This document shows, one piece after another, positions 57,223 through 64,000 of a stretch of 64,000 nucleotides of DNA. Under the pieces are notes generated by a model. It did not search any database and had not been told where the DNA came from. It was given only the letters and a program-made list of their open reading frames with translations. The first letter of the stretch is position 1, and the number at the start of each line of letters is the position of its first letter. This DNA is from Paenibacillus phyllosphaerae (GTDB taxonomy: Bacteria; Bacillota; Bacilli; Paenibacillales; Paenibacillaceae), in the NCBI RefSeq assembly GCF_014192105.1, contig NZ_JACHXK010000020.1, positions 1-64,000 on the forward strand, read 5' to 3'. Position numbers and translations under genes: made by a program.

Positions 57223-57548
57223 TCGTCACGGTCCCCGAGACTGAAGCCGCCGCCGTAGTAACCGCCGCCGCGCTCCTGATCATGTCGGAGCGCAGCCCGA
57301 AGAACGCTCGTCATCCCCTGATTCAGCTTGGTTAGTCCTTCGATGACTTCGATGACCTGGTCATGTACGATGAGCGAATCCTTCAGTTGATCCTGCTGCA
57401 CGCCGTAAGCATCCGTCGAGACGTGGTTGCAAAGCCAGCTACGCACCTTCTCCGCCTCCAATGCCTTCGCATCCAGTATCAATGCAATATTCCACTGGAG
57501 CTTGGCGGAAGCATCCAGCATTCTTGCATAAGCCGTCTCCCGACTCAT
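57219..57548 (-). CDS. Small helical protein of the glycan cluster, 109 aa
   Basis: From ATG 57548 (MSRETAYARMLDASAKLQWN). Helix-rich, with IALILDAKALEAEKVRSWLC and LNQGMTSVLRAALRHDQE, ending in a Gly/Tyr-rich GGGYYGGGF. A longer start at 57560 is possible but overlaps the AAAGGGGG ribosome site. Function unknown. Stop overlaps the next start (ATGA). Confidence 0.65.
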   Translation of the reverse strand: MSRETAYARMLDASAKLQWNIALILDAKALEAEKVRSWLCNHVSTDAYGVQQDQLKDSLIVHDQVIEVIEGLTKLNQGMTSVLRAALRHDQERGGGYYGGGFSLGDRDE

Positions 57549-57579
57549 GGCGAACCCCATCCCCCTTTACTGTCAAACC

Positions 57580-57873
57580 CTACTCTTCTTCCTGCTCGCC
57601 GCTGTCCATCTCTTTCATGATCGACCCGATCGTGACGGCGAGCGTCTCCTGGAGCTCCGCGAGCGTGTTCAGATAGCCGATGACGTTCTGGGTGACCGCT
57701 TGCGAATTTTGCATCAGCCCGCCCATCCCGTCGAAATCCGGGTATTCCGAAGGCAAAGCGTTCACCATCTGCGACATTCTCACCGCTACATGCCGCTTGG
57801 CCTCCAATACCCGAACCATCTGTTCCTGGGAGCGGGACATATGTTCGATCATTTCCGTTACAAGATGCTGCAT
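57580..57873 (-). CDS. Small helical protein of the glycan cluster, 97 aa
   Basis: MQHLVTEMIEHMSRSQEQMV opens a predicted helical bundle, then PSEYPDFDGMGGLMQNSQAVTQNVIGYLNTLAELQETLAVTIGSIM and an acidic end EQEEE. AGGAGG eight bases upstream. First gene of the trio of small helical proteins; role unknown, but co-transcription with glycosyltransferases suggests a structural or scaffolding part. Confidence 0.7.
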   Translation of the reverse strand: MQHLVTEMIEHMSRSQEQMVRVLEAKRHVAVRMSQMVNALPSEYPDFDGMGGLMQNSQAVTQNVIGYLNTLAELQETLAVTIGSIMKEMDSGEQEEE

Positions 57874-57950
57874 ACCGCGTCCCTCCTATTCTCCTAACAG
57901 CATATGCGCGCGCTCCCGCCGTGATACTGTCGCCTTTGGCTGGCTAAAAC

Positions 57951-59354
57951 CTAGAGAAAATCTGCCGTTAGCGGAGGTGCGATAATAGGCAGCCCCTCCG
58001 GCAGCGACGCGAACACGTCCGGCTGCAGCTCCGTGACCGGACGCTGATACAAGCCCCATGTCGTAAGCGCAGCAATGGTTACGATCGCGCGCCGCCGTCC
58101 GTCCTCCAATATAAAGTGCTGGTTCTCGTGCAGAATGAGCGGTTCGATCGGACGGTGGAGCTCGGCAGCCGAATTCGGGTCAGTACCTTGCCAGCGCTGA
58201 TTAAGCTCGCCGGCTTCGATCTTATCGCCAAGCGGCCAACGCTTCAGTTCCACCTGGGACAGCCGTGCGGGCGCGATCGAGATCTGGCCGCTGATCGGCC
58301 TTCGGACCCCCGCTTCAATCCAGTAACAGGTATCCTGCACGCCTCGCACAACTACCTGATCGGGATAAAAAGCCGTCTCCCCGTTCCGGGCCAGGATAGA
58401 GTCCGGCTCCCGCCATTTGCCTCCGTTTGCCAAGTCATGGTTCAGCAGATCCCTTACCCGAAAGACGAGCTCGTGCGGATTGCCCCATTTGGCCATATAG
58501 AAGCTCATGTTGTTGTCGTTGATCGCGGTGAATTGCTCGCCGAGCGCCTTCACGCTGACGCTGCCGAAGTGATGGATGAACGTATCTCGGGCGACCACCA
58601 GCATGTAGCCCTGCAACCGGACGCGGATATTATAGTCGTCGTCTTCGAAATTGCCGATCTTGAAGCCTTCGTCCAGATAGCCGGTTCGCTCCAAGAGCTC
58701 TTTTCGGAACAGCAGACAGTAGCCGACAAGCCGGTCGGTCAGATGCCATTTGGCCGGATCGGACTGATTGAACTGGCGGGCGAATTCCTGCATATCTTCG
58801 ATTGCGGTATAAGGGACATCGATCTGCTGATTGCCGCCGATGTAGTTCGTCACCGGCCCGACCATGCCAATGCGAGGATCGCTGCCCAAGCAGGTCAGCA
58901 TATTGTCGAGCCAGCGTTCGGTAACGAGCGTATCGTTGTTCAGCAGCACGATCGTTTGGCCTTTGGCCATCATCAGTCCGACGTTGACCGCTCCTGCGAA
59001 CCCCCGGTTCGTCTCCATAATCCGATAACGCACCTGCCCGCTCAGCGACCGCAGATAGTTCGCCGTCCCGTCCGTGGACGCATTATCGACCACGATAATC
59101 TCATACGGAAGGTCCGTATGCTCGATGATGCTTTCAATGCAGCCTTTTAAGTAACCGGCCTGATTGTAGCTTGGAATAATAATGCTCGTGCCTTCGAAAA
59201 TAGCGCCGAAGCTTAAACGCCCTAATTCCACGCCGGCTTGGTAGCCCCGTTCATAGCCGTTCCGGAAAGAAGCGTCCGGCTTCGATCGCCTGCGAGCGAC
59301 GGGACGGACGGCTGCTCGCCTTGGCCTCTTGCTCGCATGCCGTGTTTTATGCAT
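57951..59354 (-). CDS. Glycosyltransferase family 2 with basic N-terminus
   Basis: 467 residues. The first 25 are Arg/Lys/His-rich (KRPRRAAVRPVARRRSK), followed by NGYERGYQAGVELG (GYxxGYxxGxxxG motif), then the GT2 domain: SIIIPSYNQAGYLKGCIESII, IIVVDNASTDGTANYL, NRGFAGAVNVGLMMAKGQTIVLLNNDT and GNFEDDDYNIRVRLQGY. After residue 310 comes a domain not seen in its paralogues (VVRGVQDTCYWIEAGVRRPI), perhaps for substrate or surface binding. ATG with GAAGGAG upstream. Confidence 0.85.
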   Translation of the reverse strand: MHKTRHASKRPRRAAVRPVARRRSKPDASFRNGYERGYQAGVELGRLSFGAIFEGTSIIIPSYNQAGYLKGCIESIIEHTDLPYEIIVVDNASTDGTANYLRSLSGQVRYRIMETNRGFAGAVNVGLMMAKGQTIVLLNNDTLVTERWLDNMLTCLGSDPRIGMVGPVTNYIGGNQQIDVPYTAIEDMQEFARQFNQSDPAKWHLTDRLVGYCLLFRKELLERTGYLDEGFKIGNFEDDDYNIRVRLQGYMLVVARDTFIHHFGSVSVKALGEQFTAINDNNMSFYMAKWGNPHELVFRVRDLLNHDLANGGKWREPDSILARNGETAFYPDQVVVRGVQDTCYWIEAGVRRPISGQISIAPARLSQVELKRWPLGDKIEAGELNQRWQGTDPNSAAELHRPIEPLILHENQHFILEDGRRRAIVTIAALTTWGLYQRPVTELQPDVFASLPEGLPIIAPPLTADFL

Positions 59355-59373
59355 CGCTTGTCAGCTCCTTCAG

Positions 59374-59570
59374 GTGAATGGTTTGCGTACCTCGTCGGGA
59401 GACGAGGTATGCAGCATTCACCTAGCCTATTTGGGTGATTGGTTTGCATTTACCGTCGGAAGACGGGGAAACAGCATTCACCTAGCCTATTTGGGTGATT
59501 GGTTTGCATTTACCGTCGGAAGACGGGGAGACAGCATTCACCTAGCCTATTTGGGTGATTGGTCTGTCGT
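59374..59570. repeat. 60-bp tandem repeat, three copies, hairpin-forming
   Basis: Copies at 59374-59434 (61 bp), 59435-59494, 59495-59554, and a partial fourth start at 59555. Each has outer arms GTGA(A/T)TG / CATTCAC and an inner hairpin: TACCTCGTC-ggga-GACGAGGTA in copy 1, CCGTC-ggaa-GACGG in copies 2-3. CACC..GGGTG pairs link adjacent copies. It fills the gap between two minus-strand genes. Sixty bases is a multiple of three, but no reading frame has a start and ribosome site. Confidence 0.75.
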
Positions 59571-59573
59571 TCC

Positions 59574-60674
59574 TTACAGCTGCACCTTGCCGCTTGCCAC
59601 GGCATCCGCCATATGGCCGAAATCGAGCGCAGGCTTGCCGAGTTCGGCCGCAATCCGCCAGCATAAGATGACGGCCGGAATACCTGCTGCAACGAGCGCG
59701 AAATCGAATTGGGCCTGATGCGCCTGCTCCATTATGCGGTCTATATCCCGAAATCCGTTAACCGGACTAATGATGCCCGTAACGCTGTAGCCAGCCTGCT
59801 GAAGCGCATGCGCGCACTCCGGCGCCGCATTGCCGATAATCAACAGTCTCCTGTCCCTGAGCAGCGGGGCAAGCAAGCCGCTATGGTGGAGTTCGTAGTT
59901 GATCGTGGACGAGGTTTTGCGCAAGGATCCCAGCTCGATGCCGTGCTGGCGCAGCACAGGATACATCAGCGGTTGAAAATGCTTTTGCCTTGACCGCGGC
60001 AGCCCGACAACCTGAGCCTGGCGGATCGCCATGGCCAACTGGTCGCGTGCGGCAAGGTCAGGCGGCGTGACGCCAGCATAAGATAAGAAGCGCGCTTCGC
60101 GTTGCAGCGTCTCGGAATCGTAGACGACGTCCTGCGCCAACGCGAGCAGTTCGCCGTCCCCGAGCCGAACGACGGCATAGGGGCGGGATTGATCGATCGC
60201 CTGCGACAGCTCTTCGTATACCGCCGCAACATCGAGCAGAGGGTGCATCTGCGGCGCATAAGCATGCACGCCTGCAGCGATGATCTCCGTAAGCTGCACT
60301 TCGGGCAGCAGCATATGCGGCGGAACACTTTGCTCCAGCAGCATCTCTCCGCCCTCATAAAGCCCCTTCTCGTAGCCAGCGCGTTCGATCTCCTGCTCCG
60401 AGAGCGACTGTTCTTTGGCGGATGGAAGCGAATGTTCATCTACTGGCGCCGCCGGCTTCACGCGCCTCTGCCGGTAGGTTCGCTTCGTTTTTTTACTTCT
60501 GGGCGATTTAACGGCTGGCCGTTTTCGCTTCTTTCGCACGACTTGTTTCTTCTTCGTCTTGGCTGGCGGGGAAGAGGGCTTACGCTTGGGGCGAGCCGGC
60601 CCGGTCCGAGGAACCGGAGGGGCAGGCGCAATCTGAGCGTCGGGCAGCGGGGGAGTTATGAATTGTTCGTTCAA
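59574..60674 (-). CDS. GT-D fold glycosyltransferase with Lys/Arg/Pro-rich N-terminus
   Basis: 366 residues. Residues about 15-75 are Pro/Lys/Arg-rich and disordered (KKKQVVRKKRKRPAVKSPRS); then an acidic linker with GYEKGLYEGGEMLLEQ, and a C-terminal domain (about 150-366) with YAVVRLGDGELLALAQDV, FLSYAGVTPPDLAARDQLAMAI, VGLPRSRQKHFQ and LLIIGNAAPECAHALQQAGY. RLGDGE and the layout are those of the GT-D (DUF1792/SP_1767) enzymes, which add hexoses to adhesin glycans in streptococci. TTG start overlapping the upstream stop (TTGA). Confidence 0.8.
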   Translation of the reverse strand: MNEQFITPPLPDAQIAPAPPVPRTGPARPKRKPSSPPAKTKKKQVVRKKRKRPAVKSPRSKKTKRTYRQRRVKPAAPVDEHSLPSAKEQSLSEQEIERAGYEKGLYEGGEMLLEQSVPPHMLLPEVQLTEIIAAGVHAYAPQMHPLLDVAAVYEELSQAIDQSRPYAVVRLGDGELLALAQDVVYDSETLQREARFLSYAGVTPPDLAARDQLAMAIRQAQVVGLPRSRQKHFQPLMYPVLRQHGIELGSLRKTSSTINYELHHSGLLAPLLRDRRLLIIGNAAPECAHALQQAGYSVTGIISPVNGFRDIDRIMEQAHQAQFDFALVAAGIPAVILCWRIAAELGKPALDFGHMADAVASGKVQL

Positions 60675-61393
60675 GGCATGGGTCCCGCTAGCTTAAGCGC
60701 AGCCTCCTGCAGAGATTCGAACGTCCCCGCATCCGTCCACCAGCCGTGCATATAACTGTATTCGAGCATGCCGCGCCCAGCATAAGCGTTGTTCACATCG
60801 GTAATCTCCAGCTCACCGCGTTGGGAAGGCTCGATGCTTGCAATATATTCGAACACCTGGTCATCGAAGCAATAGATCCCGGTGACGCACCAGTTATTGG
60901 CCGGCTGCTTCGGCTTCTCCTCAATCTTCAGAATGGCCCCTTCCGCGTCGAATACAGGTACGCCGTACCGCTCCGGATCCGGAACTTCCTTCAGCAGTAC
61001 CATAGCGCCGGCAGGCTGCTGCTCGAAAGCCTCGATGTGCGGACCGAGCTTCTCCTCGAACAGGTTATCCCCGAGCAGCACCATAAACTTGCGATTGCTG
61101 CCGACGAAAGGCCTCGCCAGTTCCAAAGCTTGGGCGATTCCTCCTGCTTCCTCCTGTATCCGGTACGTCAGCGAGACGCCTGCCTCGCGGCCGCTCCCCA
61201 GAAACTGGATGAATGCGCCTGCAGCTTGACGGCTTGTGACCAGCAAAATTTCAGTTACGCCGGCTTCCTTCAGCTTTTGAATCCCGTAACTAATCATGGG
61301 AAGCCTTCCAACCGGCAGCAGGTGCTTATTCAGCAGCTTGGTGAGCGGCATCAGTCGCGATCCCGTGCCGCCGGCTAAGATGACAGCTTTCAA
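60671..61393 (-). CDS. Sugar-1-phosphate nucleotidylyltransferase (RmlA-like)
   Basis: 240 residues, GT-A-like pyrophosphorylase. Signature LAGGTGSRLMPLTKLLNKHLLPVGRLPMI, LLGDNLFE, EKPKQPANNWCVTGIYCFDDQVFEYI and GELEITDVNNAYAGRGMLEY are the RmlA/glucose-1-phosphate thymidylyltransferase motifs, in the short (240-residue) form. It makes NDP-hexose from hexose-1-phosphate and NTP; no RmlB/C/D set lies in the window. TTG start with AGGAGGGG upstream. Confidence 0.88.
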   Translation of the reverse strand: MKAVILAGGTGSRLMPLTKLLNKHLLPVGRLPMISYGIQKLKEAGVTEILLVTSRQAAGAFIQFLGSGREAGVSLTYRIQEEAGGIAQALELARPFVGSNRKFMVLLGDNLFEEKLGPHIEAFEQQPAGAMVLLKEVPDPERYGVPVFDAEGAILKIEEKPKQPANNWCVTGIYCFDDQVFEYIASIEPSQRGELEITDVNNAYAGRGMLEYSYMHGWWTDAGTFESLQEAALKLAGPMP

Positions 61394-61414
61394 TCCCTTC
61401 CCCTCCTCAAGTCG

Positions 61415-62158
61415 CTACATGAATTGCGCTGGATCGACCTGCCACTTCTCTTGGAAAAGCCGCCGATTGCGCTCGACTAACTGTGTGACTGCCTGCGGAT
61501 TGTCCCGCTTGAAGCTCGCGCTGCCCTCGTGATGGACGAATACCCGCGGACACATATACAGGGAGAATCCATGCATCCTGGCACGCAGGCAATAATCGTC
61601 ATCTTCGTAATGGCCGGGCGAGAACCGTTCATCCAACTCGCCGATCCGGTCATACAGCTCGCGCTTGAACAGCATGCAGAATCCGACAAGCCGCATGATT
61701 GGCTGTGGTTCGAGCTGCTGGGCATAGACCTCAGCTGCGGCCCGGTGAAAGTCCGCGAGCGACGTAAAGGGATGGTCCGCCTTCTGGCGGCCGCTCACAT
61801 AATTGCTGACCGGACCGACCATTCCAGCTCCCTCGATACCTTGCAGCGCCTCCAACATTCCGCTCAGCCAGCCCCCAGATACCGTGACATCGTTGTTGAG
61901 CAGCAACAGATTGTCGCCGGAAGCGAGCCGCAAGCCTCTGTTGCATGCCGCGGGGAAACCCGTATTGGCAGGCAGGGCGATGAGCCGGATTCCTTGCTGG
62001 ACGCACCAGCTTCCCGTTCCGTCCGTCGACGCGTTATCGACGACGATTAGTTCATAGGGGGTCTCCTGGACATTCGTGTAGCGGCGGATCGCGTCGACCG
62101 CCTGCTCAAGCATGGCAAGTCCGTTGAACGTCGGAATGATGATGCTGGTCCGTCTCAT
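61415..62158 (-). CDS. Glycosyltransferase family 2
   Basis: 247 residues, rhamnosyltransferase-like GT2: SIIIPTFNGLAMLEQAVDAI, ELIVVDNASTDGTGSW, NTGFPAACNRGLRLASGDNLLLLNNDVTV, GPVSNYVSGRQ, FSPGHYEDDDYCLRARMHG. Close paralogue of the GT2 domain at 57951-59354 but without basic tail. Start overlaps the preceding stop (ATGA). Confidence 0.88.
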   Translation of the reverse strand: MRRTSIIIPTFNGLAMLEQAVDAIRRYTNVQETPYELIVVDNASTDGTGSWCVQQGIRLIALPANTGFPAACNRGLRLASGDNLLLLNNDVTVSGGWLSGMLEALQGIEGAGMVGPVSNYVSGRQKADHPFTSLADFHRAAAEVYAQQLEPQPIMRLVGFCMLFKRELYDRIGELDERFSPGHYEDDDYCLRARMHGFSLYMCPRVFVHHEGSASFKRDNPQAVTQLVERNRRLFQEKWQVDPAQFM

Positions 62159-63045
62159 CGCTGTCCGCCTCCGGAAATATGCCGTTTTCTAACCCTGTCC
62201 GCGAACTGCAAACGGCCGCCTGTCGTCTTCATCGCCCTGGTGAGCGCTTCGACGTGATCACCGAGCGAAAGCTGCGCTAATTCATGCAAGAGCACGCCAG
62301 CTTGATGCTTGCTGCTCAGCCGCGTCAGGCTGCTTGGCACCGCCTGAATCCGCAATTTGGCCGCTATGGCAGCCTCTTGGGCAAAGGCAGGATTCCGCAG
62401 ATTGTCCCTGCCGACCGTTGCCGCGCCTTCGCGCGTCCATGCGTGAGGCAAATGCTCGATGGAGTTCGCTTGCAGTTCAGGACAGCCGAGCGACCAATTG
62501 ACGAATGCCCGTACCCGGTCCGCGTCGCCCCAGCGCTGGAAGGCCCCTAACCGCGGCATTTGATCCGCAAGCGCAACATCCGCTCCATGCTCTATGGCCG
62601 CAAGCTGCGCGAGTACCTGTTGGTCATCCAGAACCGCTTTTCCATCCACGAACAGCAGTACGTTGCCGCTTGCTACGCTTGCTCCGATGCTTCTGGCTTC
62701 ATGCGGAGCCAACCGTACCGGCATGTAGATAAGCGTCACTTCAGGCAATTGCCGAAGAAGGTTATATGCCGCTTCCTCTTCGCGGCCAAGCACGGCAATA
62801 ATTTCGGCGAACCCAAGCTTCGCCAGCTGCCTGATCGTCTGCGGCGACTCGGTCCCATACCCGCAAACAATCGCGGTTGCTTGTTGTACGTTCGCTTTGG
62901 TGCGGATGACGACTGGCGCTTCCCTTTTGCTCGCTACCGTTGGGCGCCTTGTCCGTTTCTTCACCTGGCGCTGTCTGTTTGGTACGCTATTGCGCTTGGT
63001 AATACTTCTCTTGCTTGTTTGTTTCACGCGTTGGGTGCGCTGCAT
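62155..63045 (-). CDS. GT-A-like protein with basic N-terminus
   Basis: 296 residues from ATG 63045 (MQRTQRVKQTSKRSITKRNS). About 50 basic disordered residues (RQVKKRTRRPTVASKRE) precede a GT2-like Rossmann core: ATAIVCGYGTESPQTIRQLAKLGFAEIIAVLG, RSIGASVASGNVLLFVDGKAVLDDQ (a DxD-like DGK) and NIRNPAFAQEAAIAAKL-like end. Parallel to the following GT2 gene but more divergent; catalytic competence is uncertain. The true start may be GTG 63054. Confidence 0.65.
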   Translation of the reverse strand: MQRTQRVKQTSKRSITKRNSVPNRQRQVKKRTRRPTVASKREAPVVIRTKANVQQATAIVCGYGTESPQTIRQLAKLGFAEIIAVLGREEEAAYNLLRQLPEVTLIYMPVRLAPHEARSIGASVASGNVLLFVDGKAVLDDQQVLAQLAAIEHGADVALADQMPRLGAFQRWGDADRVRAFVNWSLGCPELQANSIEHLPHAWTREGAATVGRDNLRNPAFAQEAAIAAKLRIQAVPSSLTRLSSKHQAGVLLHELAQLSLGDHVEALTRAMKTTGGRLQFADRVRKRHISGGGQR

Positions 63046-63046
63046 A

Positions 63047-63976
63047 TCACTCACCACCGCTTGCGTTGCCTGCTGGACGATCCGGGAATCCGCCGCGCTC
63101 GTTCCGGTTGGCCGCCAACCATTCGATCGCTTCCAGATGATCGCCGACAATCAGGTATTCGAGCGGCGCGACGCGTTCCCGCTGCCTTCTCGGCCGATTC
63201 AACTTCCCTACATTAACCGTGTACACCGGCGCGACTTGGAGGCCGGCATGTACCGCCTTCGTATGGGCAAGCGGCGGGACGGACAGCGCATCTGCGCCGA
63301 TCGCCGTCAGCGCTCTTCGGCTGATCGCATGCGGAATGGCCGTGAGCGACGTTCCTCTTAAATCCGGCCGTTTCAGCAGTGCATTCAGAGCGTGCTTTGC
63401 CAGGACGACGCTATGCACCTGCGGTTTATCCGTCGGTCCCGAGTAGTCATTCAGCGCAACGTCCACCCCTCCGGATTCGACGGCACGCACGAACGGGCGC
63501 AGTCGATTGGCCGGGATGATCATATCTCCATCAATAAACAGCAGCACGTTCCCTCTTGCCGCTTCCGCTCCGATGCTGCGGCCCACGTCATGGCCGAGCG
63601 GCTCCGGATAGGACAGCACGCGAGCGCCATGCTTTCGCGCAATTTCGGCTGATCCGTCAGTGGAGCCGTTCGCCACGACGATAACCTCTACGCTCGGATG
63701 AACACGCTTCGCCTGCCGAATGACGCTCCCGATGAAGCGGCGCTCATTCATGACCGGTATAATGACGGACACAACCGGATTCGTCCCTTGCGGTGTGACG
63801 GGCTGCTCTTCACGCCTCGCCGCGGCGGAGTTCATGGATCGGCTGTGCCGCGGATGGAGAAGTCTCCTCCTTTTCCCCCGGCTGGCCTTGCTGCGGCGGC
63901 TTGCGCCCTTGACCTTCGTAAGTCTTGTGCGGGCAGCCGGACGCCGCTGCCGAAGCCCGGACGGTCGCTTTCTCAT
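63047..63976 (-). CDS. Glycosyltransferase family 2 with basic N-terminus
   Basis: 309 residues from ATG 63976 (GAGGTGAGGTGG upstream). Residues 1-48 are Arg/Lys-rich ([29 protein letters not shown]). The GT2 domain follows: [71 protein letters not shown] (DGD) and [21 protein letters not shown]. Near the window end; the operon probably continues to the right. Confidence 0.85.
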   Translation of the reverse strand: MRKRPSGLRQRRPAARTRLTKVKGASRRSKASRGKRRRLLHPRHSRSMNSAAARREEQPVTPQGTNPVVSVIIPVMNERRFIGSVIRQAKRVHPSVEVIVVANGSTDGSAEIARKHGARVLSYPEPLGHDVGRSIGAEAARGNVLLFIDGDMIIPANRLRPFVRAVESGGVDVALNDYSGPTDKPQVHSVVLAKHALNALLKRPDLRGTSLTAIPHAISRRALTAIGADALSVPPLAHTKAVHAGLQVAPVYTVNVGKLNRPRRQRERVAPLEYLIVGDHLEAIEWLAANRNERGGFPDRPAGNASGGE

Positions 63977-64000
63977 CGCTACCACCTCACCTCTTATAAA

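Noticed and set aside
53684..57950. Sigma-K -10 sequences in front of the CgeB-like, GT4 and small-helical genes
   Set aside because: Only partial matches (CATATATTG, CATATGCTG, CATATATAT) without a correctly spaced -35; not strong enough to list as promoters.
59374..59570. Possible CRISPR-like repeat array
   Set aside because: The three 60-bp copies are directly adjacent with no unique spacers, and no cas genes are present; it is a tandem repeat.

Overview
The window looks like chromosomal DNA of an endospore-forming, low-to-moderate GC Gram-positive of the Paenibacillaceae (Paenibacillus/Cohnella-like). This rests on the gene content: AraC-type YesM/YesN signalling beside a sugar-binding lipoprotein, a FapR-boxed fabH, an mhq quinone-resistance cluster, an SNF2/SWIM pair, a YhcN-type spore lipoprotein, gerE and a long spore-type glycosyltransferase cluster, with strong AGGAGG ribosome sites and frequent TTG/GTG starts. 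No rRNA, tRNA or CRISPR array was seen.

Layout. 1-460: edge of an IS200/IS605-type element (first codons of tnpB, terminal hairpin) and a small ORF. 562-12,600: housekeeping and regulatory genes (AI-2E-family exporter, GGDEF protein, Gfo/Idh oxidoreductase, AraC regulator, DUF1304 protein, a phoR-phoP pair in unusual order, a BASS-type transporter without a recognisable start codon, class I fumarase, YfbR-like nucleotidase). 12,638-16,130: an mhq-like cluster (flavin reductase, MhqD, MhqO, MhqN) and its MarR repressor, with an MhqR-type operator in front of each promoter. 16,314-22,784: sugar-binding lipoprotein, YesM, YesN and NagZ in one operon. 23,108-34,021: azoreductase, aldo/keto reductase, SNF2 helicase with SWIM partner, an orphan histidine kinase, a TPR protein and glutaminase.

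34,106-41,450 is the most striking part. The sporulation gene gerE (74 codons) is present but split into pieces by two recombinase-carrying elements, both lying in the gerE orientation. Element 1 (3,166 bp, 34,187-37,352) interrupts codon 49. It carries a large serine recombinase, a 64-residue protein overlapping its start (candidate directionality factor) and a solitary DNA methyltransferase. Its ends show an AA core set exactly 7 bp from perfect 11-bp inverted arms. Element 2 (3,861 bp, 37,490-41,350) sits across the gerE start codon between 13-bp direct repeats. It carries a tyrosine integrase, an excisionase-like protein, and an Agr-type peptide module (AgrB, a Ser-type AgrD, an AgrC-like membrane protein without a kinase, a stand-alone LytTR protein). 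It separates the gerE promoter (a good sigma-K match) and ribosome site at 41,364-41,450 from the coding sequence at 37,496. Joining the three pieces at the predicted cores restores a complete GerE. The layout suggests programmed, possibly ordered, excision in the sporulating mother cell, as known for skin, vfbin, SP-beta/spsM and gin elements.

41,567-45,127: a YhcN/YlaJ spore lipoprotein, FapR-regulated fabH, and glycerol-1-phosphate dehydrogenase. 45,305-63,976: a glycosyltransferase cluster (GT4, GT2, two CgeB-like, GT-D) with genes for a UDP-N-acetyl-6-deoxy-hexosamine sugar and a nucleotidyltransferase, probably building spore-surface glycans. Many of its proteins carry Arg/Lys-rich disordered segments and a recurring GYxxGxxxG-like motif, and a 60-bp hairpin-forming sequence is repeated three times between two of its genes. 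GerE normally controls late coat and spore-surface genes, so a split gerE and this cluster may be functionally linked. That link is inference.
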